From Donghicola sp041224595 (lineage in GTDB: Bacteria; Pseudomonadota; Alphaproteobacteria; Rhodobacterales; Rhodobacteraceae): a stretch of DNA of 7,779 bases. Made by a program: the position numbers and the translations under genes. The notes beneath the pieces were generated by a model. The model made no database searches and was not told the DNA's origin. It saw only the letters and a list, made by a program, of their open reading frames with translations. Positions within the stretch are counted from its first letter, which is position 1. Each line of letters begins with the position of its first letter. Positions 1 to 6,320 of the stretch are shown piece after piece. The stretch lies in NCBI RefSeq assembly GCF_041224595.1, contig NZ_JBGFGN010000106.1, positions 1 to 7,779 of the forward strand, read 5' to 3'.

Positions 1-2
1 AT

Positions 3-533
3 CGCGGCAATGATTACTCGGTGCCGGTTGCCTACGGCCACCGTGCGGTCTGGATCAAGGGCTTCGTGACCCGGGTTGTCATCGGCTGCGGCGCCGAGGT
101 GATCGCTGAGCATTCGCGCTCCTATGACACCGGCGACATGGTGTTTGATCCACTGCATTACCTGGCGCTGATCGAACGCAAGATCATGTCCTTCGATCAG
201 GCCGCGCCTCTGCAGGGCTGGGAGTTGCCCGAAGCGTTCAAAACCCTGCGCCGACTGCTGGAAGCCCGGCAGGGAAAGGCCGGCAAGCGCGAGTATGTGC
301 AGGTCCTGCGCCTTCTGGAGCGCTTCGAGATTGACGTGCTGCATCTTGCCGTCAAAGATGCCCTGCGAATGGGAGCGGTCAGCTTCGATGCAATCAAGCA
401 CCTGATCTTGTGCAGGGTCGAGCAAAGGCCTCCGAGGCTGGATCTGGATGTCTATCCCTTCCTGCCCAGAACCAACATCACCACCACCTCCGCCGCATCC
501 TACATGAGCCTGCTGGCAGGAGGTGGGGCATGA
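3..533 (+). CDS. istA: IS21-family transposase IstA, C-terminal part (cut by window edge)
   Basis: This is the last 176 residues of an IS21 transposase; the family is usually about 500 residues, so the N-terminal helix-turn-helix and most of the DDE catalytic core lie left of the window. The open frame runs in from the edge, and codons before the first possible start already read RGNDYSVP, so the GTG at 21 is an internal codon. The visible part is the beta-barrel-like region after the catalytic core (NDYSVPVAYGHRAVWIKG, then SYDTGDMVFDPLHYL) and a helical C-terminus, both typical of IstA. IstA binds the element ends and performs strand transfer together with IstB. Its stop codon overlaps the istB start in an ATGA arrangement (530-533), the usual IS21 translational coupling. 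I see no frameshift or stop, so the gene may be functional if its 5' part is intact. Confidence 0.93.
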   Translation, partial: RGNDYSVPVAYGHRAVWIKGFVTRVVIGCGAEVIAEHSRSYDTGDMVFDPLHYLALIERKIMSFDQAAPLQGWELPEAFKTLRRLLEARQGKAGKREYVQVLRLLERFEIDVLHLAVKDALRMGAVSFDAIKHLILCRVEQRPPRLDLDVYPFLPRTNITTTSAASYMSLLAGGGA

Positions 534-1294
534 CGGATGCACCCGAACTGCTGCTGGCCCACCATCTCAAAACGCTTCGGCTGCCCACGTTCCTGCGTGA
601 ACATGACAAGCAGGCCCGTATCTGCGCCGCTGAAGGCGTAGATCACGTGCGTTACCTGGCCCGGCTGACCGAGCTGGAACTGATCGACCGGGAACGGCGC
701 ATGGTGGAACGCCGGATCAAGGCCGCAAAGTTCCCGACCATCAAAAGCCTGGACAGCTTCGACTTCAAGGCGATCCCGTCGCTCAACAAGATGATGGTGC
801 TGGAGCTGGCGCGCTGCGAATGGATCGAACGCAAGGAGAATGTGATCGCGCTCGGTCCCTCCGGCACCGGCAAGACCCATGTCGCCCTCGGGCTGGGACT
901 GGCTGCCTGCCAGAAAGGATTGCCTGTCGCCTTCGTGACCGCCGCAGCCCTCGTGCACGAGATGATGGAGGCCCGCGACGAAAAACGCCTCCTGCAACTC
1001 CAGCGCAAACTCGCCAAGGTCAAACTGCTGATCATCGACGAGCTGGGATTCGTCCCCTTGAGCAAAACCGGCGCCGAGCTTCTGTTCGAGCTGATCTCAC
1101 AGCGCTACGAGCGAGGGTCGACCCTGATCACAAGCAACCTGCCCTTCGAGGAGTGGACCGAAACCTTCGGCACCGAACGCCTGACCGGCGCGCTGCTGGA
1201 CCGGCTGACACACCACGTCAACATCCTCGAGATGAACGGCGAAAGCTACCGCCTCAATCAAAGCCGCGCCCGCCTCGCCGCCGCTAACAAATGA
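530..1294 (+). CDS. istB: IS21-family helper ATPase IstB
   Basis: This is a complete 254-residue AAA+ ATPase of normal IstB length. IstB assembles on target DNA with ATP and activates IstA for transposition. Motifs in order are Walker A GPSGTGKT (residues 109-116), Walker B LLIIDE (166-171), a sensor-1-like TSN (201-203) and LLDRL (222-226); residues 1-70 form the helical IstB N-terminal domain. The ATG at 530 is chosen because AGGAGGT lies at 518-524, five bases upstream, and because it overlaps the istA stop. The same frame is open back to 410, but that extension (low-complexity HHHH region) is only istA read in another frame. The gene is intact, so the element may be recent and possibly still mobile. 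Confidence 0.96.
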   Translation: MTDAPELLLAHHLKTLRLPTFLREHDKQARICAAEGVDHVRYLARLTELELIDRERRMVERRIKAAKFPTIKSLDSFDFKAIPSLNKMMVLELARCEWIERKENVIALGPSGTGKTHVALGLGLAACQKGLPVAFVTAAALVHEMMEARDEKRLLQLQRKLAKVKLLIIDELGFVPLSKTGAELLFELISQRYERGSTLITSNLPFEEWTETFGTERLTGALLDRLTHHVNILEMNGESYRLNQSRARLAAANK

Positions 1295-1322
1295 ACCTCA
1301 CAGAATTGGCCTGACGGCCAAT

Positions 1323-1370
1323 GCGCCTTGGACCGGGCTTGCTATATGAGGGCCGCACGCTCCAAGGCGC
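1323..1370. repeat. 10-bp perfect inverted repeat in the IS21 right end
   Basis: GCGCCTTGGA at 1323-1332 is the exact reverse complement of TCCAAGGCGC at 1361-1370, with a 28-nt spacer. A smaller hairpin, TTGGCC-TGAC-GGCCAA, lies just before it at 1306-1321. Neither is followed by a T-run, so a standard intrinsic terminator is unlikely. They could limit transcription leaving or entering the element. Confidence 0.5.
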
Positions 1371-1381
1371 TCGCCCCAAAC

Positions 1382-1432
1382 TGGCCGACTTTTGCTCCGC
1401 CACAATGGCCGAATTTTACTCCGCCGTTGACA
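1382..1432 (+). repeat. IS21 right-end terminal repeats
   Basis: Two direct copies of TGGCCGAmTTTTrCTCCGCC lie at 1382-1401 and 1406-1425 with a 24-bp period, differing at two of 20 positions. A 7-base tip ending in CA (1426-1432) follows. Repeated internal copies of the terminal sequence at IS21 ends are thought to be transposase binding sites. Inverted copies are expected at the unseen left end. Confidence 0.85.
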
Positions 1433-2103
1433 ACAGCGTCCAGATCGTTGCCGTCCACGCGCTGGGTGAACCAACCGAAGGCTTCCCACTTGTCGGCCAA
1501 AGGCTCCGAGCACAGCATTTCGGTCGATTTCCCGTCGGCCTGCTGGTCGTTGAAGTCCACGAGACAGATCAGGTTGTCCAGCTTGTGGTGGGCGCCGGAC
1601 ATGGCGGCCTCCCACGTGGAACCTTCGCCAAGTTCACCGTCCGACATCAGGTTATAGATGAACGCAGGGTTCTGTTTGCGCTTGAGACCCATCGCCATCC
1701 CAACTGCGATCCCCAAGCCATGCCCCAGCGAACCGCCGGTGATTTCCATGCCCGGGGTATAGGACGCCATGCCCGACATAGGCATCCGGCTATCATCCAT
1801 TCCGTAGGTTTCCAGCTCTTCTTCGGGCAGGATACCGGCTTCCATCAGCACGGCGTAAAGAGCGATGGCATAGTGGCCAATCGACAGCAGGAAGCGGTCG
1901 CGCCCTTCCCATTCGGGCTCGTCTGCGCGGTAATCCATAGCGTGAAAATAGGATGCAGCCAGTACATCGGCGATACCCAAGGCCTGCCCGATGTAGCCTT
2001 GGCCTTGCACTTCGCCCATCAGCAGGGCTTTGCGCCGGATGTTCCATGCACGGCGAGCCAACGAAACGTTGGAACGCGCAGGTGCGCGGTCATCTACTGT
2101 CAT
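1433..2103 (-). pseudogene. Transketolase N-terminal subunit, truncated by IS21
   Basis: This is the first 223 codons of a split-type transketolase N-terminal (thiamine diphosphate) subunit; the family is usually about 270-285 residues, so roughly 50-60 are missing. Such subunits pair with a separate C-terminal subunit to move two-carbon ketol units between sugar phosphates in the cytoplasm. Visible family features are SIGHYA (residues 74-79), TPG...GSLGHGLG (117-131), the ThDP/Mg site SDGELGEGSTWEAA (154-167) and LVDFNDQQADG (181-191), then FGWFTQRVDGNDLDAV, where homology stops at the IS end. The ATG at 2103 is favoured over a TTG 15 bases upstream because GGGAGGA precedes it at normal spacing. 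The frame reads on into the IS for 30 codons to a stop at 1342-1344, giving a 253-residue chimeric ORF. Substrate is unknown; split transketolases often sit in pentose or uncommon sugar pathways. Confidence 0.88.
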
Positions 2104-2270
2104 GCTGTCCTCCCACAACGCTTAGCAGCTTGTCGCGGGGGTGTAGCAGGGCTGAGGGATGGCGTATTTTAAGAATAATTCACAACATGTGTAGCTCTGA
2201 TTAAGTTAGCGCAAACCCCCTAATTTCCTAAGAGTTTTGAGATCGCAAGAGCGCAATCACTCTGCCGTGA
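2104..2270 (-). promoter_or_regulatory. Upstream region of the transketolase gene
   Basis: This 167-bp gap holds the transketolase ribosome binding site (GGGAGGA, about 2108-2115 on the minus strand) and an AT-rich patch around 2160-2200, the likely place for a promoter because a terminator closes the upstream kinase gene. No convincing -35/-10 pair can be named by eye. No ORF of interest was seen. Confidence 0.35.
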
Positions 2271-2303
2271 ATTGAAAAGCCCCATGCGCATGACGCATGG
2301 GGC
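2271..2303 (-). terminator. Intrinsic terminator after the histidine kinase gene
   Basis: A perfect 10-bp stem, GCCCCATGCG (2279-2288) with CGCATGGGGC (2294-2303), has a 5-nt loop. Read on the minus strand it is followed by TTTT and more pyrimidine-rich sequence (2278 downward). It lies 27 bases past the kinase stop. On the plus strand no T-run follows, so it acts for the kinase only and separates it from the transketolase gene. Confidence 0.85.
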
Positions 2304-2329
2304 ACTGGAATTCATCAGCTCGACGAGCG

Positions 2330-4405
2330 TCAGGGTCGCGGCAACCAGACCGTGAAAACAGAGCCCACGCCCTCTTGGCTTTTCAGCGTCAGTCGGCCGC
2401 CGATCACCTCAACCAAGCGGCGCGTCAGAGACAGGCCGATCCCCGCACCAGAGATCGTTCCATTCTCGTGGCCAAGACGCTCGAACGGGACAAAGATGTC
2501 TTTCTGTCGCTCTTCTGCGATCCCTTTGCCGGTGTCTTCGACGTCGATGAACACTCCGTCCGACCCACCATCCCGCAAGCGAACGGTCACCTTGCCGCCC
2601 GCTGAATTGTACTTGATCCCATTCGAGATCAGTTGCGCCAGCACCCGCGAGAGGGCCCCACTGTCGGTCATCACGGTGGTGTCCAGCTTCGGCTCTGCGT
2701 CGATGTCAAAGGAGACACCTTTCGCGTCGGCCACTGATTTCAACGACACATAGGCTTGACGGATCACGGGAACGGCATCCACCGCTTCGAAATCAGTCGA
2801 TAGGCTACCCTGCTCGATCCGGCTTAGGTCCATCACCCCTTCGACCATCGTCAGCAGTTCTGTCGAGGATCGCGCGATCTGGTCCAGATCTGCCATCCGC
2901 CCCGCATCGATCGGCTTGCCTTCGGACATCTGTAGGATTTGCGTGTAGCCAAGAATGGCGTTCAACGGTGTCCGCAGTTCATGGGACATTGCCGACAGGA
3001 ACGCCGATTTCGCCCGCGACGCGGCAGAAAGCTTGGCGCTCATCGAGACGAGGTGCTTGTTCACCATCTGCAACTCTTCGACCGAGTGCACACGCTGAAC
3101 CGATAGGGTCCCGCCCTTAGAGATGTCCGCCATATCCGCTTCAAGCTCGTGAAGCGGCCGCGCAACGTTGTCGCTCATTTTGGACGCACGGCGCCAGAGA
3201 ATGGCGAAATACACCGAATAAAAGAGCACGAGCGCCAAGAGCATCACACCGCTGACCATCCCCAGCGTGTCGCGAAGCTTGTTGGACGGAGTCAGCAGGA
3301 CATCTGCGTTCGCGATGGCGATCAACTTCCAACCCGAGCCCTCAATTGTGGCCCAGGACGCCATGACCGGGTGGTCGAAATTCAGATCAATGATCCCGCT
3401 CTCGGCATCCTGCATCGCAAGCGCCAGTTCGGCCAGGTCAGTCCGTCGAAAGATGTTGAACTCAGAAGGCTTGAATGTGTCGTCTAGAATGGCCTGATCG
3501 TAGCTGTGATCCAATAGCTCTGTCAGACCCAGATCTCTTTCTCCCTGCTCAGGCAGCGCCAGAATAGTCCCGTCGCGCCCGACCAGCATCGCATACCCCT
3601 CGCCAGTCAATGAGATATCAAGAACCTGTTCGACGATTGTCTCGATCGTAATATCGATCCCGACCACCGCTTCGAGCTTCTCCGCACTTTTTACAGGCGA
3701 AATCGCCGAGACCATCCACCCCGCACCAGCCGGATCAATATAAGCATCGGTCCAGACAACCTTGCCCTCTGGATTATGTACTTCATCCGCTTCGTAGTAG
3801 AAGTTGTAGCTGGGGATATCCATTTTCGGAGCAAAGATTTCGAGTACATCGAAATAGGGATAGATTCGGTTCAGGCTGTCGAATGTGTTCAAATAGACTT
3901 GGGCAATCAGAGGGTCCGCTTCGACGATTGATTTCATCAGCGGATCTAGCCGAGCTGTCCGCCAAACCTTCTCACGCTCCTCCTCTCCGATCGGGAAAAT
4001 GCCGCTATAAAAGACCGCCGATCCACCATTGTCTGCAGTGGTGTAAAAGACACCATCGGGCGAATAACTGTGTCGCTCTTTCTCGGCGTCGCTGACATCC
4101 GACGGCTGCGCCAAGGCCTCACCCGTCGCATCACCATACACTTTGGTCAAAGCTTCAATGGTCTGCAGTTTGCGCGAAATCGTCTGCGCCTCGCGCCCTG
4201 CCGCGTCGGACAAAGCCGCCTGAGACAAATCTGTGACGGCCTGAGCACCGCGCTTGTACACGAACTCTCCCGTGCCCCAGTAAATCGCGAGGAAGGTTAA
4301 CTCGATCAGGAGAAGCGGAATGAGCGCCGCGCTGATATAAGAGTTCCAAAGCCATTTCTTTAGGGGGATGGCTTTGTGTTTTGTTTCAAAATCGGATTGC
4401 GCCAC
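2330..4405 (-). CDS. Membrane sensor histidine kinase with double-Cache-like sensor
   Basis: A 691-residue inner-membrane kinase that would sense a small ligand outside the membrane and phosphorylate a response regulator. Order: short cytoplasmic tail; TM1 about 22-43 (ISAALIPLLLIELTFLAIYW); periplasmic region about 44-381 with dCache-type features (VWTDAYIDPAGAGWMVSAISPV, then VVGIDITIETI); TM2 about 382-404; HAMP-like linker with a coiled stretch; HisKA with phospho-acceptor His475 in SHELRTPLNAILGY; HATPase_c with N box SNGIKYN (Asn595), DTGKGI, FVPFERLG and GAGIGLSL. It ends soon after the ATPase domain, with no receiver or Hpt domain. All catalytic motifs are intact. The start is uncertain: GTG 4405 has GAGG about 11 bases upstream, while the frame stays open to a TTG at 4444 (704 residues) with a poorer site. 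No response regulator is adjacent, so it looks like an orphan. The ligand cannot be read from sequence. Confidence 0.92.
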   Translation of the reverse strand: MAQSDFETKHKAIPLKKWLWNSYISAALIPLLLIELTFLAIYWGTGEFVYKRGAQAVTDLSQAALSDAAGREAQTISRKLQTIEALTKVYGDATGEALAQPSDVSDAEKERHSYSPDGVFYTTADNGGSAVFYSGIFPIGEEEREKVWRTARLDPLMKSIVEADPLIAQVYLNTFDSLNRIYPYFDVLEIFAPKMDIPSYNFYYEADEVHNPEGKVVWTDAYIDPAGAGWMVSAISPVKSAEKLEAVVGIDITIETIVEQVLDISLTGEGYAMLVGRDGTILALPEQGERDLGLTELLDHSYDQAILDDTFKPSEFNIFRRTDLAELALAMQDAESGIIDLNFDHPVMASWATIEGSGWKLIAIANADVLLTPSNKLRDTLGMVSGVMLLALVLFYSVYFAILWRRASKMSDNVARPLHELEADMADISKGGTLSVQRVHSVEELQMVNKHLVSMSAKLSAASRAKSAFLSAMSHELRTPLNAILGYTQILQMSEGKPIDAGRMADLDQIARSSTELLTMVEGVMDLSRIEQGSLSTDFEAVDAVPVIRQAYVSLKSVADAKGVSFDIDAEPKLDTTVMTDSGALSRVLAQLISNGIKYNSAGGKVTVRLRDGGSDGVFIDVEDTGKGIAEERQKDIFVPFERLGHENGTISGAGIGLSLTRRLVEVIGGRLTLKSQEGVGSVFTVWLPRP

Positions 4406-4597
4406 TGATTCATTTTCCTCTGCCCAATGACACGACCCTAACAAACCCGAAAGGATGTAAAATCTGTCCTTTCATATATATACTTTTGATCTCTGCCTTG
4501 CTGGCCTACAATCACTTGCGGAGTGAAGGCTGTCCGCGTTCAGGCGTTTGATTAGACCTCTTACGGGTTGGAGCGCGACGCTATTAGTATCGCCAAC
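4406..4597 (-). promoter_or_regulatory. Upstream region of the kinase with AT-rich patch and inverted repeat
   Basis: No gene seen. A 7-bp perfect inverted repeat, GAAAGGA (4449-4455) and TCCTTTC (4467-4473), flanks an 11-nt spacer. Next to it is an AT-rich run (CATATATATAC, about 4473-4483) that, read on the minus strand, gives TATATA-like -10 candidates upstream of the kinase start. This is a plausible promoter plus operator, but no clear -35 is visible. The stretch from about 4500 to 4597 shows nothing recognisable. Confidence 0.35.
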
Positions 4598-5095
4598 TGA
4601 ATTGCCCCACGTTCATTTGACGCCTTTGGTGTTCAGCTTTTGCGGCCCGTCGAACTCGATTGATCACAGTATTGAAAGGCGTGCGTGCTAACGCGCTCTG
4701 CATTTCGATTTAGTCGAACACGTCTTACCTTTTGTCTTCGCACGTGCGGTATGTCCCCGCCTGACGCGTTCGCGCTTAAGCAGGCGGAAGAAGCTCTCGG
4801 CCGAAGCATTGTCTTAGCCGTTCCCTCTGCGGCTTATTGAATGTTGCAGTTTGCGAGCGCGTAAAATCGCGGTTCAACCCAGGCTGGTGGATTGGCTGCC
4901 TAGATCCTCATGATTCAGAACGTTGCCGCAAGGTTTCCCACGCCAGATCGCCATCATCAGTGTTGCGCGACAAAATTTTCTGTCTGTCTGCTTTGCATCG
5001 ACCAGCCAAAGACCATTCTAGAATACCAGTCAATGACGACTGCGAGATATGCAGTCACCATCTTTAGAATATCGACCTGCCACGGTTTGAAGCCG
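4598..5095 (-). mobile_element. Decayed IS3-family element, 3' half
   Basis: This remnant carries the second half of an IS3-type orfB on the minus strand and what looks like its terminal sequence. TGAATTGCCCC at 4598-4608, just past the orfB stop, resembles the TGAATTACCCC at 5244-5254 that opens another IS3 remnant on the plus strand, as expected for inward-reading ends of related elements. The 5' half, including orfA, is not recognisable. Confidence 0.75.
4613..5085 (-). pseudogene. IS3-family transposase OrfB remnant (DDE integrase core)
   Basis: Reading the minus strand in shifting frames recovers the OrfB core in order: a VDI match to the first catalytic Asp region (about 5076-5068); YLAVVIDWYSRMVFGWSM (about 5049-4996); MAIWRGKPCGNVLNHEDLGSQST with the second Asp at 4906-4904; HSISRRGNG*DNASAESFFRLLKRERVRR with the Glu at 4798-4796; DVFD*IEMQ; and a tail QKLNTKGVK ending in TGA 4615-4613. 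The second Asp and the Glu are separated by 35 codons in one frame, the DD(35)E spacing of IS3 transposases. At least two frameshifts, several in-frame stops (for example TGA near 4861 and TAA near 4816) and a deletion near 4650-4670 show it is long dead. It is more AT-rich by eye than the flanking genes. Confidence 0.82.
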
Positions 5096-5243
5096 CTCTT
5101 TTGATAGCACTTATTGAAGCAAAGGACACGAACCATGTGAACGAAACAGGTGGAAAATTTTTACTTTGATACAGAGCAGACTGAGACCCACGCAGTTTGA
5201 GTCGCGTTTGGACCTCTGCCCATTCACATTGAACAAATGGACC
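5096..5243. other. Unassigned stretch between two IS3 remnants
   Basis: No ORF, RNA or repeat could be supported here. It may be the eroded 5' part of the minus-strand IS3 remnant or the original spacer between insertions. A search of all six frames with frameshift-tolerant alignment would decide. Confidence 0.3.
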
Positions 5244-5399
5244 TGAATTACCCCCTGAAATTCGGACACAGACATAAGCAACTATTTGCCAGTCTGCTGA
5301 TCTCCGACGAGAAGAAGGTCAGAGATGTCGAAACGGAAACAGCATGCGCCTGAGTTCAAGGCGAAGGTCGCGCTAAGAAGCCCTGAAGGGTGAGAAGAC
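5244..5399 (+). mobile_element. Left end of a second IS3-type element, cut by a nested IS
   Basis: It begins TGAATTACCCCCTGAAATTC at 5244, an IS3-like left end starting with TGA, followed by a leader and the start of an orfA. The homology stops exactly where another IS3 left end (TGAACCGCCCC) begins at 5400. No continuation was recognised beyond the nested element. Confidence 0.72.
5325..5399 (+). pseudogene. IS3-family OrfA fragment (first 25 codons)
   Basis: The ATG at 5325, preceded by GAAGAAGG, gives MSKRKQHAPEFKAKVAL, the start of the helix-turn-helix OrfA protein that binds IS3 ends. One extra A near 5374-5376 shifts the frame, which then hits TGA at 5391; removing it restores EALKGEKT, the usual next residues. 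The gene is cut at 5399/5400 by the nested element. It would not make a working protein. Confidence 0.75.
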
Positions 5400-5450
5400 T
5401 GAACCGCCCCGACTTTACCGGAGGGCGAAACTCTCGGAGAATTGCCTGTT

Positions 5451-5867
5451 ATGGAAGATAGAAAGCAAAGAAACACGAAGCCATATTCGCCCGAATTTCG
5501 CGAACGCGCGGTTCGGTTGGCGATGGAGCACCGCGATGAGTACAATTCGGAATCTGCGGCGCTCTCTGCGATGGCAGAGAAACTGCGCTGTTCGCTGGAC
5601 AGCCTTCGTGTTTGGGTGCGGCAAGCCTAACGCGATGGCGGCGAACGGCCAGGCACGACAACTGCGGAGAAAGCTCGGATAAAAGAATTGGAACGAGAGG
5701 TCCGTGAGCTGCGTCAAGCCAACGAGATCCTGAAGATAGGTGAGCCAGTGGAAGCGCCATCGGTTCGAGCCCACTGGCGAACGCGTTTTTTCGCCCTGGC
5801 CCCTCTCGGCGAATGCATACAATTGGCTGCGTGGCAGCGGGAGCTCGACCGCCCGTTTCGCAAGTGA
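5451..5867 (+). pseudogene. IS51-like OrfA with nonsense mutation and in-frame insertion
   Basis: The ATG at 5451 (MEDRKQRNTKPYSPEFRERAVRLA) opens an HTH_Tnp_1-type OrfA. The frame is intact to TAA 5628-5630, where the family normally has an acidic residue (RQAERD); a single G-to-T change would make this stop. Beyond it the same frame continues with TTAEKARIKELEREVRELRQANEILK, the leucine-zipper-like helix, then about 35 residues unlike the family, then the normal end ELDRPFRK and TGA 5865-5867. The family has only about nine residues in that gap, so some 78 extra bases sit around 5737-5840 without breaking the frame. The terminal GTGA overlaps the orfB start. Confidence 0.82.
5744..5813. repeat. 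Inverted repeats inside the orfA insertion
   Basis: GCCAGTGG (5744-5751) pairs perfectly with CCACTGGC (5771-5778), and TTCGCC (5790-5795) pairs with GGCGAA (5808-5813). Both lie in the block that is foreign to the OrfA family, so they probably came with the inserted sequence. The function is unknown. Confidence 0.45.
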
Positions 5868-6218
5868 TTACTTTTGTTGAAGACCATCGTGGATTTTACG
5901 GGGTCGAGCCGATGTGCAAAATGCTGCTGATTGCTCCGCCCACATACTATGAGCGGCGTGCTGTTTTTACGTGCCCCGTCCCGGGCCTCGGCCCGGGCAA
6001 AGTCTGACGCGTCCTTGTGCCTCAAGATAGAAGCGATCTGGGAGGAGAACCGCAAGCTCTATGGCGCGCGGAAGATCTTGCATGTTTGGCGGCGCGACAG
6101 TGAAGGCGTCGCTCGCTACACTGTCGAAAGGTTGATGAAGGTTTTGGGGATTAGGGGTGTGGTCCGAGGAAAGAAGGTTGTCACGACCAATCCTGACACT
6201 TCGAAAGCGTGCCCGGAC
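5864..6218 (+). pseudogene. IS51-like OrfB, frameshifted and truncated
   Basis: From GTG 5864 the frame reads VITFVEDHRGFYGVEPMCKMLLIAPPTYYERRA, the N-terminus of IS51-type OrfB. An indel near the T-run at 5964-5968 moves the homology to the next frame, which continues RAPSRASARAKSDASLCLKIEAIWEENRKLYGARKILHVWRR, then the HTH_21-like YTVERLMKVLGIRGVVRGKKV and TTNPDTSKACPD. Homology ends near 6218, before the DDE domain, leaving about 118 of the usual 280-300 codons. The second frame stays open to a stop at 6279-6281. It is dead as a transposase. Confidence 0.82.
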
Positions 6219-6320
6219 GTGACCTTCTGCATCTGCATTTTATGGAAAACCCCCATACGGTCGTCATTCAATCTAACCTAAAAGGTATCAACACAGCACG
6301 TTTCCAGAAGGATGCCCCCA
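6219..6320 (+). promoter_or_regulatory. Leader region of the RTX gene
   Basis: These 102 bases after the IS remnant must hold the RTX gene's own promoter unless it is read from within the IS. AGAAGG (6306-6311) is a good ribosome binding site nine bases before ATG 6321. No clear -35/-10 pair could be named. Confidence 0.4.

Larger units (their letters stand above)
1..1432 (+). mobile_element. IS21-family insertion sequence, right part
   Basis: The element contains the istA 3' end, istB and a 138-bp non-coding right end. IS21 elements end in TG...CA. The right end is placed at CA 1431-1432 because the next base onward reads as transketolase on the opposite strand. Just inside this end are two copies of a 20-bp repeat, the multiple terminal binding sites typical of IS21. 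The left end and the target duplication lie outside the window. Confidence 0.9.
5400..6218 (+). mobile_element. Degenerate IS51-like IS3-family element, 3' truncated
   Basis: The left end TGAACCGCCCCGACTTTACC (from 5400) matches the usual form of IS51-group IS3 ends. orfA and orfB follow in the expected order with overlapping ends, but orfB loses homology about 100 bases before the RTX gene, so the right end is missing. The element carries a stop, an insertion and a frameshift and cannot transpose by itself. Confidence 0.82.

Noticed and set aside
410..529. Upstream extension of istB to an earlier start at 410
   Set aside because: It overlaps istA in another frame, has no family similarity (poly-His stretch from istA codons), and the ATG at 530 has an ideal ribosome binding site and the typical ATGA overlap.
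500..1065. Minus-strand ORFs opposite istB
   Set aside because: Shadows of istB codon bias in a GC-rich gene; no motifs or ribosome binding sites.
1321..2172. Long plus-strand ORF of 283 codons across the transketolase region
   Set aside because: It is antisense to clear transketolase coding sequence and crosses the IS junction; its protein has no recognisable features.
4837..5104. Short plus-strand ORFs of 64-76 codons in the 4800-5100 region
   Set aside because: They lie antisense to the IS3 OrfB fossil and show no family features.
5741..5785. tRNA-like T-arm GGTTCGAGCCC inside the orfA insertion
   Set aside because: The flanking bases do not form a five-pair T stem and no anticodon or acceptor arm could be built around it.
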